Below are positions 11,745 through 20,946 of a stretch of DNA of 64,000 nucleotides, one piece after another; the stretch's first letter is position 1, and each line of letters begins with the position of its first letter. The DNA lies in assembly GCA_029959195.1 (NCBI GenBank), contig CP114117.1, positions 3,224,001-3,288,000 on the forward strand, written 5' to 3'. The DNA comes from Dictyophora rubrovolvata (taxonomy: Eukaryota; Basidiomycota; Agaricomycetes; Phallales; Phallaceae). A model generated the notes under the pieces. The model had not been told where the DNA came from. It did not search any database and was given only the letters and a program-made list of their open reading frames with translations. Position numbers and translations under genes: made by a program.

Positions 11745-12130
11745 TGTCATGCCCTGTGTGACCCATAGTCCAAATCCAGACATGTCTGAACTCAGTACTC
11801 TATTCTGTCCCACTTCCCGAACTCCGTACTCCACATTCTTGTCTGTACCCTGTATCACAGAATTTCCTTATAGGGAATTCTGTCCCGCGCACTTAGCAAC
11901 AAGGTACTTAGATTATAATATCATCATCTTGGCTTGCACTAGTCAATTCCCACTTTCCCTTATTTGTCACTATCCCCATTTACGTAGTTCCGCTCCCTCC
12001 TGTATTTAAACCCCAGCTCCCTCAGCTGTGGATCCTCAGTCTGAATATAATCAGTTTAATCAGTTACTCTCTCATCTCTAATCCGTCTTGTACTCTTAAT
12101 CCGTATTGCATAGTTGGCTCGGACTTAACA
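11745..12130 (+). mobile_element. LTR-like fossil, probably Ty3/gypsy-type, solo or partial
   Basis: Begins TGTCATGCCCTGTGTGACC and can be closed at a ...TTAACA end at 12130, so it has TG/CA termini. A TATTTAAACCCC promoter-like motif lies at about 12003, followed by pyrimidine-rich sequence, as in LTRs. No internal coding region accompanies it. No matching second copy or target duplication was found in the window, so borders are approximate. Confidence 0.4.
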
Positions 12131-12380
12131 CTCGAGTCAACTCGTACTATTGTTCACGTCATCTTTGACGACGTGGACTTGTACTCCGTTGTCATATCAC
12201 ACATCATCGGACTTGTACGTACTTGTGTACTTCCTCGTATTCTGAAATCAAGGGATATCGTAAGCTGGGCGAGTGGGCGCAACATATAAGTTGAAGCCAA
12301 GTCCCTCACCCCGTACTTCAGTACTCTGTCTCCTGTTGGACCCCATGGTCCGGACTTCTTCAGAACCATCCGGAATAGCT

Positions 12381-13440
12381 TCAGGCCACCATACGTAACA
12401 CAATGCACCAATTATCACGACTGGCACGCTGGATCAAGCTTTCTAAGGTTCCCGAATATTCGGATGGCAATGGCATGATTGTCATTGCTGTACCATTGTT
12501 GAAATGGTTGGGGTAATTGATATGTTGCGAGGAAACACAAAATGCAATATTAACATTGTCATGCATCATGGCAAACGGTTTTTTAGCAACCCATTCTTGA
12601 ACGCGATGAATAGCATCTAGTACAGGGCAGTGAACATGGTGCCAGGGCCAAAATATTGATTACTTACCAGCTGAGAGATTGTTCATTGTTTCATAAATCC
12701 ATGTCGAGCTCATTCCCAATCCTAATGTATGAAGGAGGTCTATAACCTTCACTGGAGTTCCACATGACACCCAATAGATAGATAATAATTGCTGAAGAGA
12801 GTTATTATATTTTGACCGCTGATACATGAGTATACAGACAACCATCTACCACAAAAATATCTCATTAGTAATCTCAAATCTCTATCATATATTGGAATTT
12901 ACCTGCACAGTTGTATTTATCTGATCTGTTTCTGTGATTGCATATAACCATTCCAGGAGATTAAGGAGGAGGGGGCCTTTAACTTTGAATTTATTGAACA
13001 TTTCAGAGATAGAAAGATTTAACAGCTGTTGTTCTGATAACGGGCCTTCAGTTTTAATTTCTTTTTCCAAAAGATATATCTCCTTGTTCATCAGTTCATA
13101 TATTAAAGTGAATGAAAAATCAATCAATGTTTGATGTGCACCAATAGTATTGTTATCCGTGCGCTTGGGTGGGTTGTATCAGTTCTTTAAGATGTCAGGC
13201 AATAATGTACTTCGGAGCAGTTGGGTTTGATATGCTTTGATCATTGGATCACGAATACACTCTTTGTCTCCATAACTTAAATAAAACAAAAACTGAGGCA
13301 GGTCCAATCCATGGTTCTGTATGTACAGAAGAATATCGCGCACTTCAATAGCATTGCCTTGAGAAAGAGGAATTTGAGACATTAGGATTTTGAATTTTGA
13401 GATGGTAATGGTTAATATTTCCCCAGTTGCAATTGTCATT
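12381..13440 (-). pseudogene. DUF6589-like gene remnant
   Basis: Read on the minus strand, successive spliced pieces give NAIEVRDILLYIQNHGLDLP, FLFYLSYGDKECIRDP, then MYQRSKYNNSLQQLLSIYW, VKVIDLLHTLGLGMSSTW, and finally MMHDNVNIAFCVSSQHINYP followed by FNNGTA. I recognise the HDNVNI-x-F-x-V-x-SQ ... NGTA pattern and the LHALGL-like motif as those of the agaricomycete DUF6589 proteins, which are multicopy and of unknown function. Plausible introns separate the pieces (donor GTAAAT after TTVQ, acceptor TAG before MVV; donor GTAAG after NNLSA). Both ends are missing, and an LTR-like fossil lies just downstream. It is a partial copy, possibly recent, more likely non-functional. Confidence 0.55.
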
Positions 13441-14164
13441 ATCCATCAATAAGATTGTTGCGCTTCCTTGCCTGGACAGTGCACCCGGTGTAAGCTTCAC
13501 TATGCGCAAAAGGAAAAATAATACACCTAGCGAAATACACAAGAAAAGAATGAGTGAGGTAGTCAATCTCTGCAGAGCGAGTCCAGGTGCTGCTTAGTGC
13601 AAAATAAAAGGGGGGGAGGTGATGGAAACAACAACAAACAACAACAACCAAAAGACAGTTACTGTTAACAAATCAAGATTGCTTGTAAGGCAAAGTACGA
13701 TAATCGCGATAACTCAGATCACAAGTTTATACTCCGAAATGTACAGTCTCAGAGTTTTCCAAAGGTAAAGACGTGAGTGTAGAGATAGACAAGAGGCAAA
13801 ACCAAAAACACTAAACAAAAACTACAAACTTAAACTTGAGTCAAACCAATGTAGGTATTGCTGCTGTTACAGGTATTTACATGCAGTATTTATACGTTTT
13901 GGAACAATAAGAATGTTTTTGGGCTTTGAGTGGCAACACAATTAGTAATTGTGAGCCGGATTTGTAATAAGGAAGAAAAGAAACAAAGAGAAAAGTGAGT
14001 AAATAAAAAAAAGGGGCATATGAGTCAGTGAGACTATACTATTATAAAGAGCAAATAAAAGAATTTCAAGGCAATGACAAAACAAAAAGAAAGAAAGGAG
14101 CGATACAAAAGAATGGATTTAGAATCAATACAAGTACAAAAGGAAAGAAAAAGGAGCAAACAAG
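13441..14164. other. Low-complexity A-rich stretch
   Basis: No gene. The region is purine-rich on the plus strand with many AAAGAAA-type tracts (13960-14160) and a CAACAAC tract near 13628. It ends at the left LTR-like fossil. Confidence 0.4.
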
Positions 14165-14724
14165 TGTTGCGTGCAAAAACACCGTACAAGGAGAAACCGT
14201 AGAAATTGACGCTTTGGGCTTAGTACTACCCGAGCCGGAATAACCAATACTCGCACAGCCCGTCCCTCTTATATGCGCTGACATTGTGTTCCCTAAGACA
14301 ATTATAAAGGCTGTGTCATGTTTTTTTTCTTGGTTTCACATTCTATTTTCATGTTTTCTCCCTATTTTACATTTTAATCACTCAGCAAAACCCTTTTCCT
14401 TTCTCTTAAATTCCAATCCCCAGACCATGTATTCATTTTTCCACATGGTTTTACCTTGTTTTGTTCACATTTAGATCACAAGTGTTCCGTTTTTCACTCG
14501 GACACTGAGTTACTCATGTATATAAAATCCGCGGTTTTAAGACCAAAAATATCATTGAATTCCTTAGTTTTGTATCACAGCTTTTCCCTCAGTCTGAATT
14601 CGAGCAAATAAGCTTTATTTTTCTCCTCTACATTTATAATTCCTATCCTACACTATTTTCCTCAACTCACACTTCCCACTTGGTTCCCTTTTCCTTCCTG
14701 TTCGCTCCTGTTGCGCATGTATCA
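14165..14724 (+). mobile_element. Solo-LTR-like fossil, copy 1
   Basis: 560 bp with TG...CA ends (TGTTGCGTG ... CATGTATCA). CAAG stands on both sides, a likely short target-site duplication. A TATATAAAATC promoter-like box lies at about 14518, and AAGCTTTATTTTT at about 14610 is polyadenylation-like. An inverted second copy of about nine-tenths identity by eye is at 18900-19455. No coding part belongs to it. The two copies differ largely by C/T and G/A changes, suggesting a moderately old family. Confidence 0.7.
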
Positions 14725-14947
14725 CAAGAAAGGAAACGATGAGAATAGGAGGTCATTTTATTCATCCTTACTAATTTTCCCAAAAATAGACATCACCATT
14801 GATAAGCGCTTCACAGCCTCAGATTTCGATCTTCATCTCCTTCCTTTAACCTCAGAAACAATGTGCGTTCGCCACTGCCATATGTATTTGCGTATTTCGT
14901 TGTTGAACTCTTGTTAAAGAGCTCCAATTGTATGGAACTAAAGGTCT

Positions 14948-15433
14948 TCACTCAAGGTACTCAGGAAGCGGTTGGGAAGTATCAACCTCTAGCGGACAGT
15001 AGTCAGGGGCAGGATGATTGTCAATCGCATTAGTGGGAGCATCCATGAAAAGAAATTCATCATGATAAAGAAGTGGTCGATGGAATATGAACCGCCAAAC
15101 AGGTTGTTCGCTACGATGAAACTGGCAAACCCAAACCAGTTCATATAAACGAGCGAGTATGTTGATATGGATTATTTTGTTCACTTTTGGATTCTCTGGG
15201 AATTCCAGTTTCTCGTAGGGTACCTGGTATTCTTGAATGGGGACTAGAGAATGCAGCCATAATGTACTTCTGTCTACCTCGATGTTTGTACCAGAGATGC
15301 GATAAACCTGTATTGTTGATTCGAAGTTGACATATCGTTCATCCAAAGTTATCCCTGTGAAAGGATAAAAGGGGTAAGGAAGGAAGGAAGTGGGGGCAAG
15401 TGATTCATAGCCAAGAGGTTGTACGAGGCTCAT
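14948..15433 (-). CDS. Cluster gene A: orphan family protein
   Basis: Intronless frame of 161 aa from the ATG at 15433. No known domain is recognised. It is a clear paralog of A' (17161-17727): shared features are FLPYPFYPF near the N-terminus, a VDxST motif (IEVDRSTLWL), VPYEKLE, a WRFIF ... FLFMDAP block near residue 115-130 and a Pro/Tyr-rich tail (PAPDY ... PLPEY). No signal peptide or membrane segment. It is the outer left gene of the palindromic A-B-B'-A' cluster, 143 bp from gene B. Alternating hydrophobic residues suggest a beta-rich fold. The APDY/PEY tail resembles PPxY-type tails of fungal arrestin-like proteins, but no arrestin domain was seen. Function unknown. Confidence 0.7.
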   Translation of the reverse strand: MSLVQPLGYESLAPTSFLPYPFYPFTGITLDERYVNFESTIQVYRISGTNIEVDRSTLWLHSLVPIQEYQVPYEKLEFPENPKVNKIIHINILARLYELVWVCQFHRSEQPVWRFIFHRPLLYHDEFLFMDAPTNAIDNHPAPDYCPLEVDTSQPLPEYLE

Positions 15434-15576
15434 GATGGAAGAGAAGGATAAGAAAGGATGGAATTAATGTAGACTCTGAAAGAAAAGAAACAAGACAACA
15501 AAAGAGGGGAATAAAAAAATAAAGAAGTCCTTGTTTTTCGTTTTAATTAGTCCTGATTATTCAAATGAAGTACTTC

Positions 15577-16245
15577 CTATAGTGTTATCCCAGATGTCTT
15601 AAATATAGCCAAACAGAATTTCCAAAGTCGATGTAGCTTGGGGATAGTAGAAATAGGAGTTGTGGGACAAAAAGAAGGTGATGAAGGTTCGGTGGGAGGA
15701 TCAAAGGTGGAGATAGGAGGTTTTGAAGTCATGGGAAATTGTAGAGTACCAGAATCGTAGAAAGGAAGGAAAAATTCAGGTTCTGGCATGTGCTGATATC
15801 GATGACGGATCCATGAACAAGGGACATCGAATACAATGTGCCAGAATGCATGTCCATGTTCAGCAGTAGCCCATATCCTAGTAACCGTGTCCAGTAGACC
15901 TATGTGAATCGTGTACATATTCACCACAATGAACCATTCTTCATATCCTTCTAACCATAATCGTGTTCCAAAAGAAACCTTCTTATCACCTGCATCTGAA
16001 TACGAGATCAGATCAGAAGCTTTATGTCGACCGATAATAATGGGGTTCGGGTATAATGGTAATAAGGTGGAGGGATTGAGGTTGAGGTGCGCATAGGATG
16101 TGAAGTAGATGTAGTACTGAGTGTCCAAATCACAGAGATTGATATCAGGAGTAGGAGGGACAAAACGAAAACAATCAGAGTCATCGATAGAAGGAGCGTG
16201 AAGGGACAGCAGGGAACGAGAAGAGCGAATCTGGAGTGAGGACAT
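15577..16245 (-). CDS. Cluster gene B: orphan family protein
   Basis: Intronless. The frame is open from 16350, but the ATG at 16245 (MSSLQIRSSRSLLSLH) is chosen because from there the protein aligns with B' and has a similar Ser-rich leader; this gives 222 aa. Shared with B': CDLDTQYYIYFTSYAHLNLN, then PSTLLPLYPNPIII, SDLI, LWLEGYEEWFIVVNMY, RIWATAEHG and FDVPCSWI. The block NPSTLLPLYPNP also matches DPSTMLPITPQP of A', so A and B look like two branches of one superfamily. No catalytic motif, signal peptide or membrane helix is visible. It lies head to head with B', the two starts 177 bp apart. Confidence 0.7.
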   Translation of the reverse strand: MSSLQIRSSRSLLSLHAPSIDDSDCFRFVPPTPDINLCDLDTQYYIYFTSYAHLNLNPSTLLPLYPNPIIIGRHKASDLISYSDAGDKKVSFGTRLWLEGYEEWFIVVNMYTIHIGLLDTVTRIWATAEHGHAFWHIVFDVPCSWIRHRYQHMPEPEFFLPFYDSGTLQFPMTSKPPISTFDPPTEPSSPSFCPTTPISTIPKLHRLWKFCLAIFKTSGITL

Positions 16246-16422
16246 ATCTTTTGTATCAACGTTTTTAGGATAAAAAAAAATGAAAAATGTTTGGACGTTG
16301 TCGCGCACCAAAATCTTCCTAATAAGGAAACATTCCGAATTTTGGTTCAAAGCGGAGTTTCAAACTACCAAAAACTTAACCGATACACCACAGCCTCTTG
16401 AAATCAAAACCCTTACAAAAAA
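16246..16422. promoter_or_regulatory. Shared divergent promoter at the centre of the A-B-B'-A' cluster
   Basis: 177 bp between the B and B' starts. It includes an A-rich tract (16271-16279) and the 18-bp sequence at 16299-16316 that recurs inverted at 18652-18669. Promoter role is inferred from the divergent starts. Confidence 0.4.
16299..16316 (+). repeat. 18-bp perfect inverted repeat, left copy
   Basis: TGTCGCGCACCAAAATCT, exactly reverse-complementary to 18652-18669. The pair brackets genes B' and A' (2.37 kb). It could be terminal inverted repeats of a small element. Alternatively, because TTTTGGTGCGCGACA resembles a tRNA-primer binding site, the two copies could be LTR-leader remnants. 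No target duplication is seen. Confidence 0.8.
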
Positions 16423-17055
16423 ATGACCGCATTTTCATTTCACTATACATCATCAATTTCTTTGCCCATTCCAGCATCTCCCACCAAGTCATTACCCCCC
16501 TCCGACGATGAATCTATATCACCTTTTCGTTTTTCGCCTTCCAGTCCAAGGACATACGATTTGGATCTGCATACGACTCTTTATATCTATAGTTCCCAAT
16601 ATGCGAGTCTCGACATCGACGAAGAAACGTACCTCCCGAAGTTCCCTCCACCTCTTATTATTCGTCAATGCAGAAGTTCGGATTTGGTTCACCCCGGTCT
16701 CATGTTTGGAGAAAAGGTTTATATCGAGGAACGATTAGACTGGTTTACAATTATTAACATTTATTCTACACCCGAATCAGCCGTTAAAGACTCATATCGG
16801 ATTTGGTTAGTGACACAAGAAGGGTTCGAATTTACATTCCTGGTTCTAGATGTGCCAAGTCGTTGGGTTGTCATGAAAAACATAAAAACACAAAAACATA
16901 GCCCATATAGACCAGCCAATCTTGTTCCTGTAGATCCTCAAATGTCTCGTTTTTCACCCCATTCGCCAGAACCAATATCTCTCCCCTCTTCTCCATCCAA
17001 ACGATCCTTCCGAAAGATCCGACGCATTTGCTCAAACCTTCTTGGACGAAATTAG
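16423..17055 (+). CDS. Cluster gene B': orphan family protein
   Basis: Intronless frame of 210 aa from the ATG at 16423. Paralog of gene B: YDLDLHTTLYIYSSQYASLD, then EETYLPKFPPPLIIRQ, SSDLV, YIEERLDWFTIINIYSTPES, YRIWLVTQEG and VLDVPSRWVV align in order. The N-terminal 45 residues are Ser/Pro-rich with an acidic SDDES patch. The C-terminal 30 are basic (KRSFRKIRRICSNLLGRN) and could be a nucleolar or membrane-contact signal, which is speculation. Divergence from B is large at DNA level, so the duplication is old while the frames remain open. Function unknown. Confidence 0.7.
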   Translation: MTAFSFHYTSSISLPIPASPTKSLPPSDDESISPFRFSPSSPRTYDLDLHTTLYIYSSQYASLDIDEETYLPKFPPPLIIRQCRSSDLVHPGLMFGEKVYIEERLDWFTIINIYSTPESAVKDSYRIWLVTQEGFEFTFLVLDVPSRWVVMKNIKTQKHSPYRPANLVPVDPQMSRFSPHSPEPISLPSSPSKRSFRKIRRICSNLLGRN

Positions 17056-17160
17056 GACAAAAGGCTTGATTAGGATAAGCGATTAGATTTGTATTTCATC
17101 TCCTTCTTTGTTTCTGGACATTTCATTAGCGCTTAAAAATTTTGGTTAACTCATATCATC

Positions 17161-17727
17161 ATGTCGGACAATAATGATACTCCTACTTCCCCTATTCCCC
17201 TTTTTCAACTCCCTTTCTTCCCTTTTGAATATTGTTCTTCTCTCAGATTCGGACCCAACTCTAATTTCCTCTCACGACTTCGCGTTTACAATACTCTTGT
17301 TTCTGAAATTGATGTCGACCCCTCCACAATGCTTCCGATTACTCCACAGCCACTAATGGAGATTACTATTCCTTATGACGATCTGGAGATAGGATATCCA
17401 CGAGCTTTAACCCTGTACGAACGAACCAACGTCAATGTCATGGACGAATCGTATGAGTTTGTCGAGTTCCTTTCAACAAATCGTCAAGAAGAATCAATCT
17501 GGAGACTGGTCTTTCGTCATCAATTTCGAAGTTATACTCAATTCTTATTCATAGACGCACCCCTATCTGCCATCCCATCCCCTCCTGACTACTCTGTTGG
17601 AAATCAAACCCTCCCTTCCTATTCCGATCTCCAATCCAATCTCGTTCAAGATCTGGTATTGTTAAGCATTGCCATAGCCATTATTATTGCGCCACAGCCA
17701 CGAAGAAGAAGATCTCATCAACAATAA
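17161..17727 (+). CDS. Cluster gene A': orphan family protein with hydrophobic C-terminus
   Basis: Intronless frame of 188 aa. Paralog of gene A: FQLPFFPFEY, IDVDPSTMLPITPQPL, IPYDDLE, IWRLVFRHQF and FLFIDAPLSAIPSPPDY align with A in order. After a PPDYS ... LPSYSDL tail it continues with LVLLSIAIAIIIA followed by RRRR. That hydrophobic-then-basic end looks like a C-terminal membrane anchor and is absent from A. It starts 105 bp after B' on the same strand, so a shared transcription unit is possible. No known domain is recognised. Confidence 0.68.
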   Translation: MSDNNDTPTSPIPLFQLPFFPFEYCSSLRFGPNSNFLSRLRVYNTLVSEIDVDPSTMLPITPQPLMEITIPYDDLEIGYPRALTLYERTNVNVMDESYEFVEFLSTNRQEESIWRLVFRHQFRSYTQFLFIDAPLSAIPSPPDYSVGNQTLPSYSDLQSNLVQDLVLLSIAIAIIIAPQPRRRRSHQQ

Positions 17728-18070
17728 CCAGATCAGTAAGAAGTTTGGGATGGTAAGATTATAGTTTTGGGTAAGAGGTAGCGCGAGAAGTGCCAGATGG
17801 TGATTTTGGTAAAGCTATGCTGGGAATCCGGTTTCATCGTCTTCTTTTGATCTCTTTTTGTTTCTCTTTTTGTTTCAACATATTTCTCCTATTCCCCCTA
17901 ACCACATATGCGATTCCCCTTTTTCTGTAATTGTATCCTCCATCGTTTTCTCCTTTTTCTTTTGTTTCTTTGTTCTCTTTTTGTTTCCTTTTGTTATCAT
18001 GGCGAATGATGAGTGATCATTCTGCTTTCCTTTATGTTTCCAAATGGTATATATACTGCATGTAAATAAT

Positions 18071-18550
18071 TGTAACAGCAGCAATCTACCGGAACGGTTG
18101 TCTCAAGTTTAGTTCAGTTTAAGTCAAGTTCAAGTCAAGTTTCGTCTCTAGTCTATTTCTACGCTCACGTCTATTTCTTTGGATTACTCTGAGTGAGGCC
18201 TCGGAGTATAAACTCAACGATTCGTATTATCGTTGAAGCCTTACTAACTTTAAACAGATTATCATCGCTGTATTATCGACGGTGTATTGACTCACCATTT
18301 TATCGCAACTCACATTTATCGTCCCCCTCACACACACACGATCTTAGGATCATCATTTTTTTTGTTGTTGGTTTTATATCGACGCGCACACACTCACTAA
18401 ATATCATATTATTCCCCCACCCTCCTCCTTACGAAATTAGCACCAGGACCCGCTCCACGGAGACTAGATGGCCTCAAACAAAATATCTTCGTAGTTTTTC
18501 CGATTGTATATATAGCTACGACATTTAGCTATTATCTTCGGATCGTTACA
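18071..18550 (+). mobile_element. LTR-like fossil, solo or partial
   Basis: 480 bp bounded by the inverted hexamers TGTAAC and GTTACA. A TATAAA box lies at about 18211, followed by pyrimidine-rich sequence and CA-repeat tracts typical of LTR leaders. No coding part and no target duplication were found. About 100 bp on, TTTTGGTGCGCGACAC at 18655 could be a primer-binding-site-like relic. Family not determined. Confidence 0.4.
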
Positions 18551-18651
18551 ACGTGGGTTTTGGGTAGTTGTGAAAGTGAATTCAAGCTCCGAGGGACATA
18601 TCGTGGGATTAGGGAATCTTCAGAACATTTACCCTAATTTTTGCCAAATAT

Positions 18652-18669
18652 AGATTTTGGTGCGCGACA
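18652..18669 (-). repeat. 18-bp perfect inverted repeat, right copy
   Basis: Reverse complement of 16299-16316, all 18 bases. It directly adjoins the inner end of the outer inverted repeat (18670). Confidence 0.8.
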
Positions 18670-19549
18670 CTGGATGGTTTGATGTGTTTTTTCGAAATTT
18701 TTCTTATTAGATACGTGTATTCTAATGAAATAAACATTTTCTGACACTCTTACTGCTTCACAAACTTTGGGAAATGGAAAAATTGTTTGTATTCAAGTTA
18801 CTTGCTCTACAGACACATATTACCTCATACATTTGTAATCGAAAAGACCCTGAATGAGTGACATTCAGGGTGTCACCAGGGGTGCCACATTGGTCTGGAT
18901 GATATGTGCGCAACAGGAGCGAACAGGAAGGAAAGGGAACCAAAGGATGAGTGTGAGTCAAGGAAAATAGTGTAGGATAGGAATTGTAAATGTAGAGGAA
19001 AAAATAAAGCTTATTTGCTTGAATTCAGACTAAGGGAAAAGCTGTGATACAAAACTGAGGAATTCAATGATATTGTTGGTCTTAAAACCACAGATTTTTA
19101 TATACATGAGTAACTCAGTGTCCAAGTGAAAAACGGAACACTTGTAATCTAAATGTGAACAAAACGAGGTAAAACCATGTGGAAAAATGAATTCATGGTC
19201 TGGGGATTGGAATTTAAGAGAAAGAAAAGGGTTTCACCAAGTGATTAAAATGTAAAATAAGGGAAAATATGAAAATGGAATGTGAAACCAAGAAAAAAAC
19301 ACAACACGGCCTTTATAATTGTCTTAGGGAACACAATGTCGGCACATATAAGAGGGACAGGCTGTGCGAGTATTGGTTATTCCAGCTCGGGTAGTACTAA
19401 GCCCGAAGCGTCAATTTCTACTGTTTCTCCTTGTACAGCGTTTTCACATGCAACACAGACCAGGCCTCGTATAGAGGAAACCCGCCCATATGTTGTCCTA
19501 AAAGGGCAACAGGTGAGTGATGTAAGACGAGGGCTGGTTCTGAGGCTAC
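18670..19549 (-). repeat. Outer inverted repeat, right arm (split by an LTR-like fossil)
   Basis: 18670-18899 and 19456-19549 together match the reverse complement of 9808-10124. The 556-bp piece between them is the LTR-like fossil. The match breaks exactly at the GGTC/GACC junction seen intact at about 9895, which dates the fossil insertion after the outer repeat was formed. Confidence 0.85.
18900..19455 (-). mobile_element. Solo-LTR-like fossil, copy 2, inserted in the outer repeat
   Basis: 556 bp, inverted relative to copy 1 at 14165-14724. On the minus strand it starts TGTTGCATG and ends CACATATCA. It carries the same TATA-like box (TATATAAAAATC). It interrupts the right arm of the outer inverted repeat. 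The flanks GTCTG and TCCAG are at best a diverged target duplication. No internal region remains. Confidence 0.72.
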
Positions 19550-19557
19550 TCATTTAT

Positions 19558-20946
19558 AGAAATCATAATATATGACACAATTCTATTTAGACAAGTTTTG
19601 ACATATTGATATGGTTCATTGTTTATCATATAGTCCACCCTCTACAAAATAAAATAGAATACAATGTGATGCAAAACTATCAAATGCATCTCCTACAATT
19701 AAAGAAATTATGAGAAAATCCAATGACGCTCAATCCACAACAGTCGGAAAACGTGTTGAATCAACCTTTTTGAGTTTTATTTGTTCTATTTCAATATTGA
19801 TAAATAACGTAAGATTTATGAGCACTAATATTGATCATTGTATATTGAGATTACAGGCACGGGGATGTTAGACAAGGAGGTAGAGCAAATAAAAGAGGAT
19901 CGTATATTACTAATAATTAGCTCGACTTTAAATACAAAAAGAAAATTATTATGTTGAGACATATTTTAGAGAATGAAAATTATGAATATAAGACAGAAAT
20001 AAAATAAAGATATATTATTGGCTGCCACCTGCAATCCGCGGATTCGTGTATTAGGTAATGGCAGCGTTACTTTTCAACATTGTACATCGTTTCAATAACC
20101 AAGAATGCCCTCTTATTTACGATCCTTTGCTGTTTAGCCGTCTTTGCTCTTCACTCGCCGTTCTTCACTTCACCTCCGGCCTATTCTCTCGATTCACAAA
20201 CATGAAATTCGTCTATATCACTCATATAAATCGTGTTCCGGTCTATTATACCCAAATTCTCCCGCCAAATGCCAAACCTCCCCGGTTTTGTCAAAATATT
20301 CATTCAAACGAACCATAAGGAGCTGAATTACATAGCGGTGAGACGGTTATTTATTCAAACAATACATAAAACTACACTACGAATATTCTAAAGGGGCAGT
20401 GGCAGGGGTCAACTTTGACAGCCGAGGAACGACCACCGGTTGATGGGATCAGTCGTACCAATCGACTGTTCACCGACATCGAAGCCAGTACCAATTTCTT
20501 GCTCAGTTCAGTTCACCTCCATGTTAGACGCCGCATATACCGGTAGGTGAGAATGATCCCTAGTTTGACATCGAAGCCAGTACTAATTTCTTGCTCAGTT
20601 TAGTTCACCTCCATGTTAGACGCCGCATATACCGGATCTCCCCGTCTCAATACTCATTTACCAACGTTGTGAACCGTTTTGACAACGAAAGAATCCAACC
20701 ATTTCGCCCGTCTAACCATTTACTGCATCTTCCATACACTTCCGTCGGTCTGATGATGTCGCCGCGAGCCGTCTACTCACACGATAGCGTCAACTGTCGT
20801 GTTCGGTTTAGGGGGGCTAACCTCAAATTCAACATGCTGCTATTACTATAAAGATTGGTGGAAAGTTCTCTCATTCCTTCGCCCGCCCCATATCTTTATC
20901 CTCGTCTCCTCACACTTCTTTCACTTCACTTGATTTAATTTGAGGA
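19558..20946. other. AT-rich, then repeat-bearing gene-free stretch
   Basis: 19560-20040 is strongly AT-rich with no coding signal. 20380-20640 holds the tandem pair listed separately. 20640-20946 leads into the next gene, with a pyrimidine-rich tract (about 20870-20930) just before its ATG. The small frame at 20058-20318 has no support. Confidence 0.45.
20475..20635 (+). repeat. Tandem pair of 69-bp units with a 23-bp spacer
   Basis: Unit 1 is 20475-20543 and unit 2 is 20567-20635; they differ at two positions (both C/T). The spacer plus the start of unit 2 (20544-20576) is the 33-bp sequence also present at 9472-9504. Confidence 0.9.

Noticed and set aside
20058-20318. 86-aa open frame in the AT-rich to repeat transition
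   Set aside because: Overlapping frames on the same strand are equally open and there is no motif.
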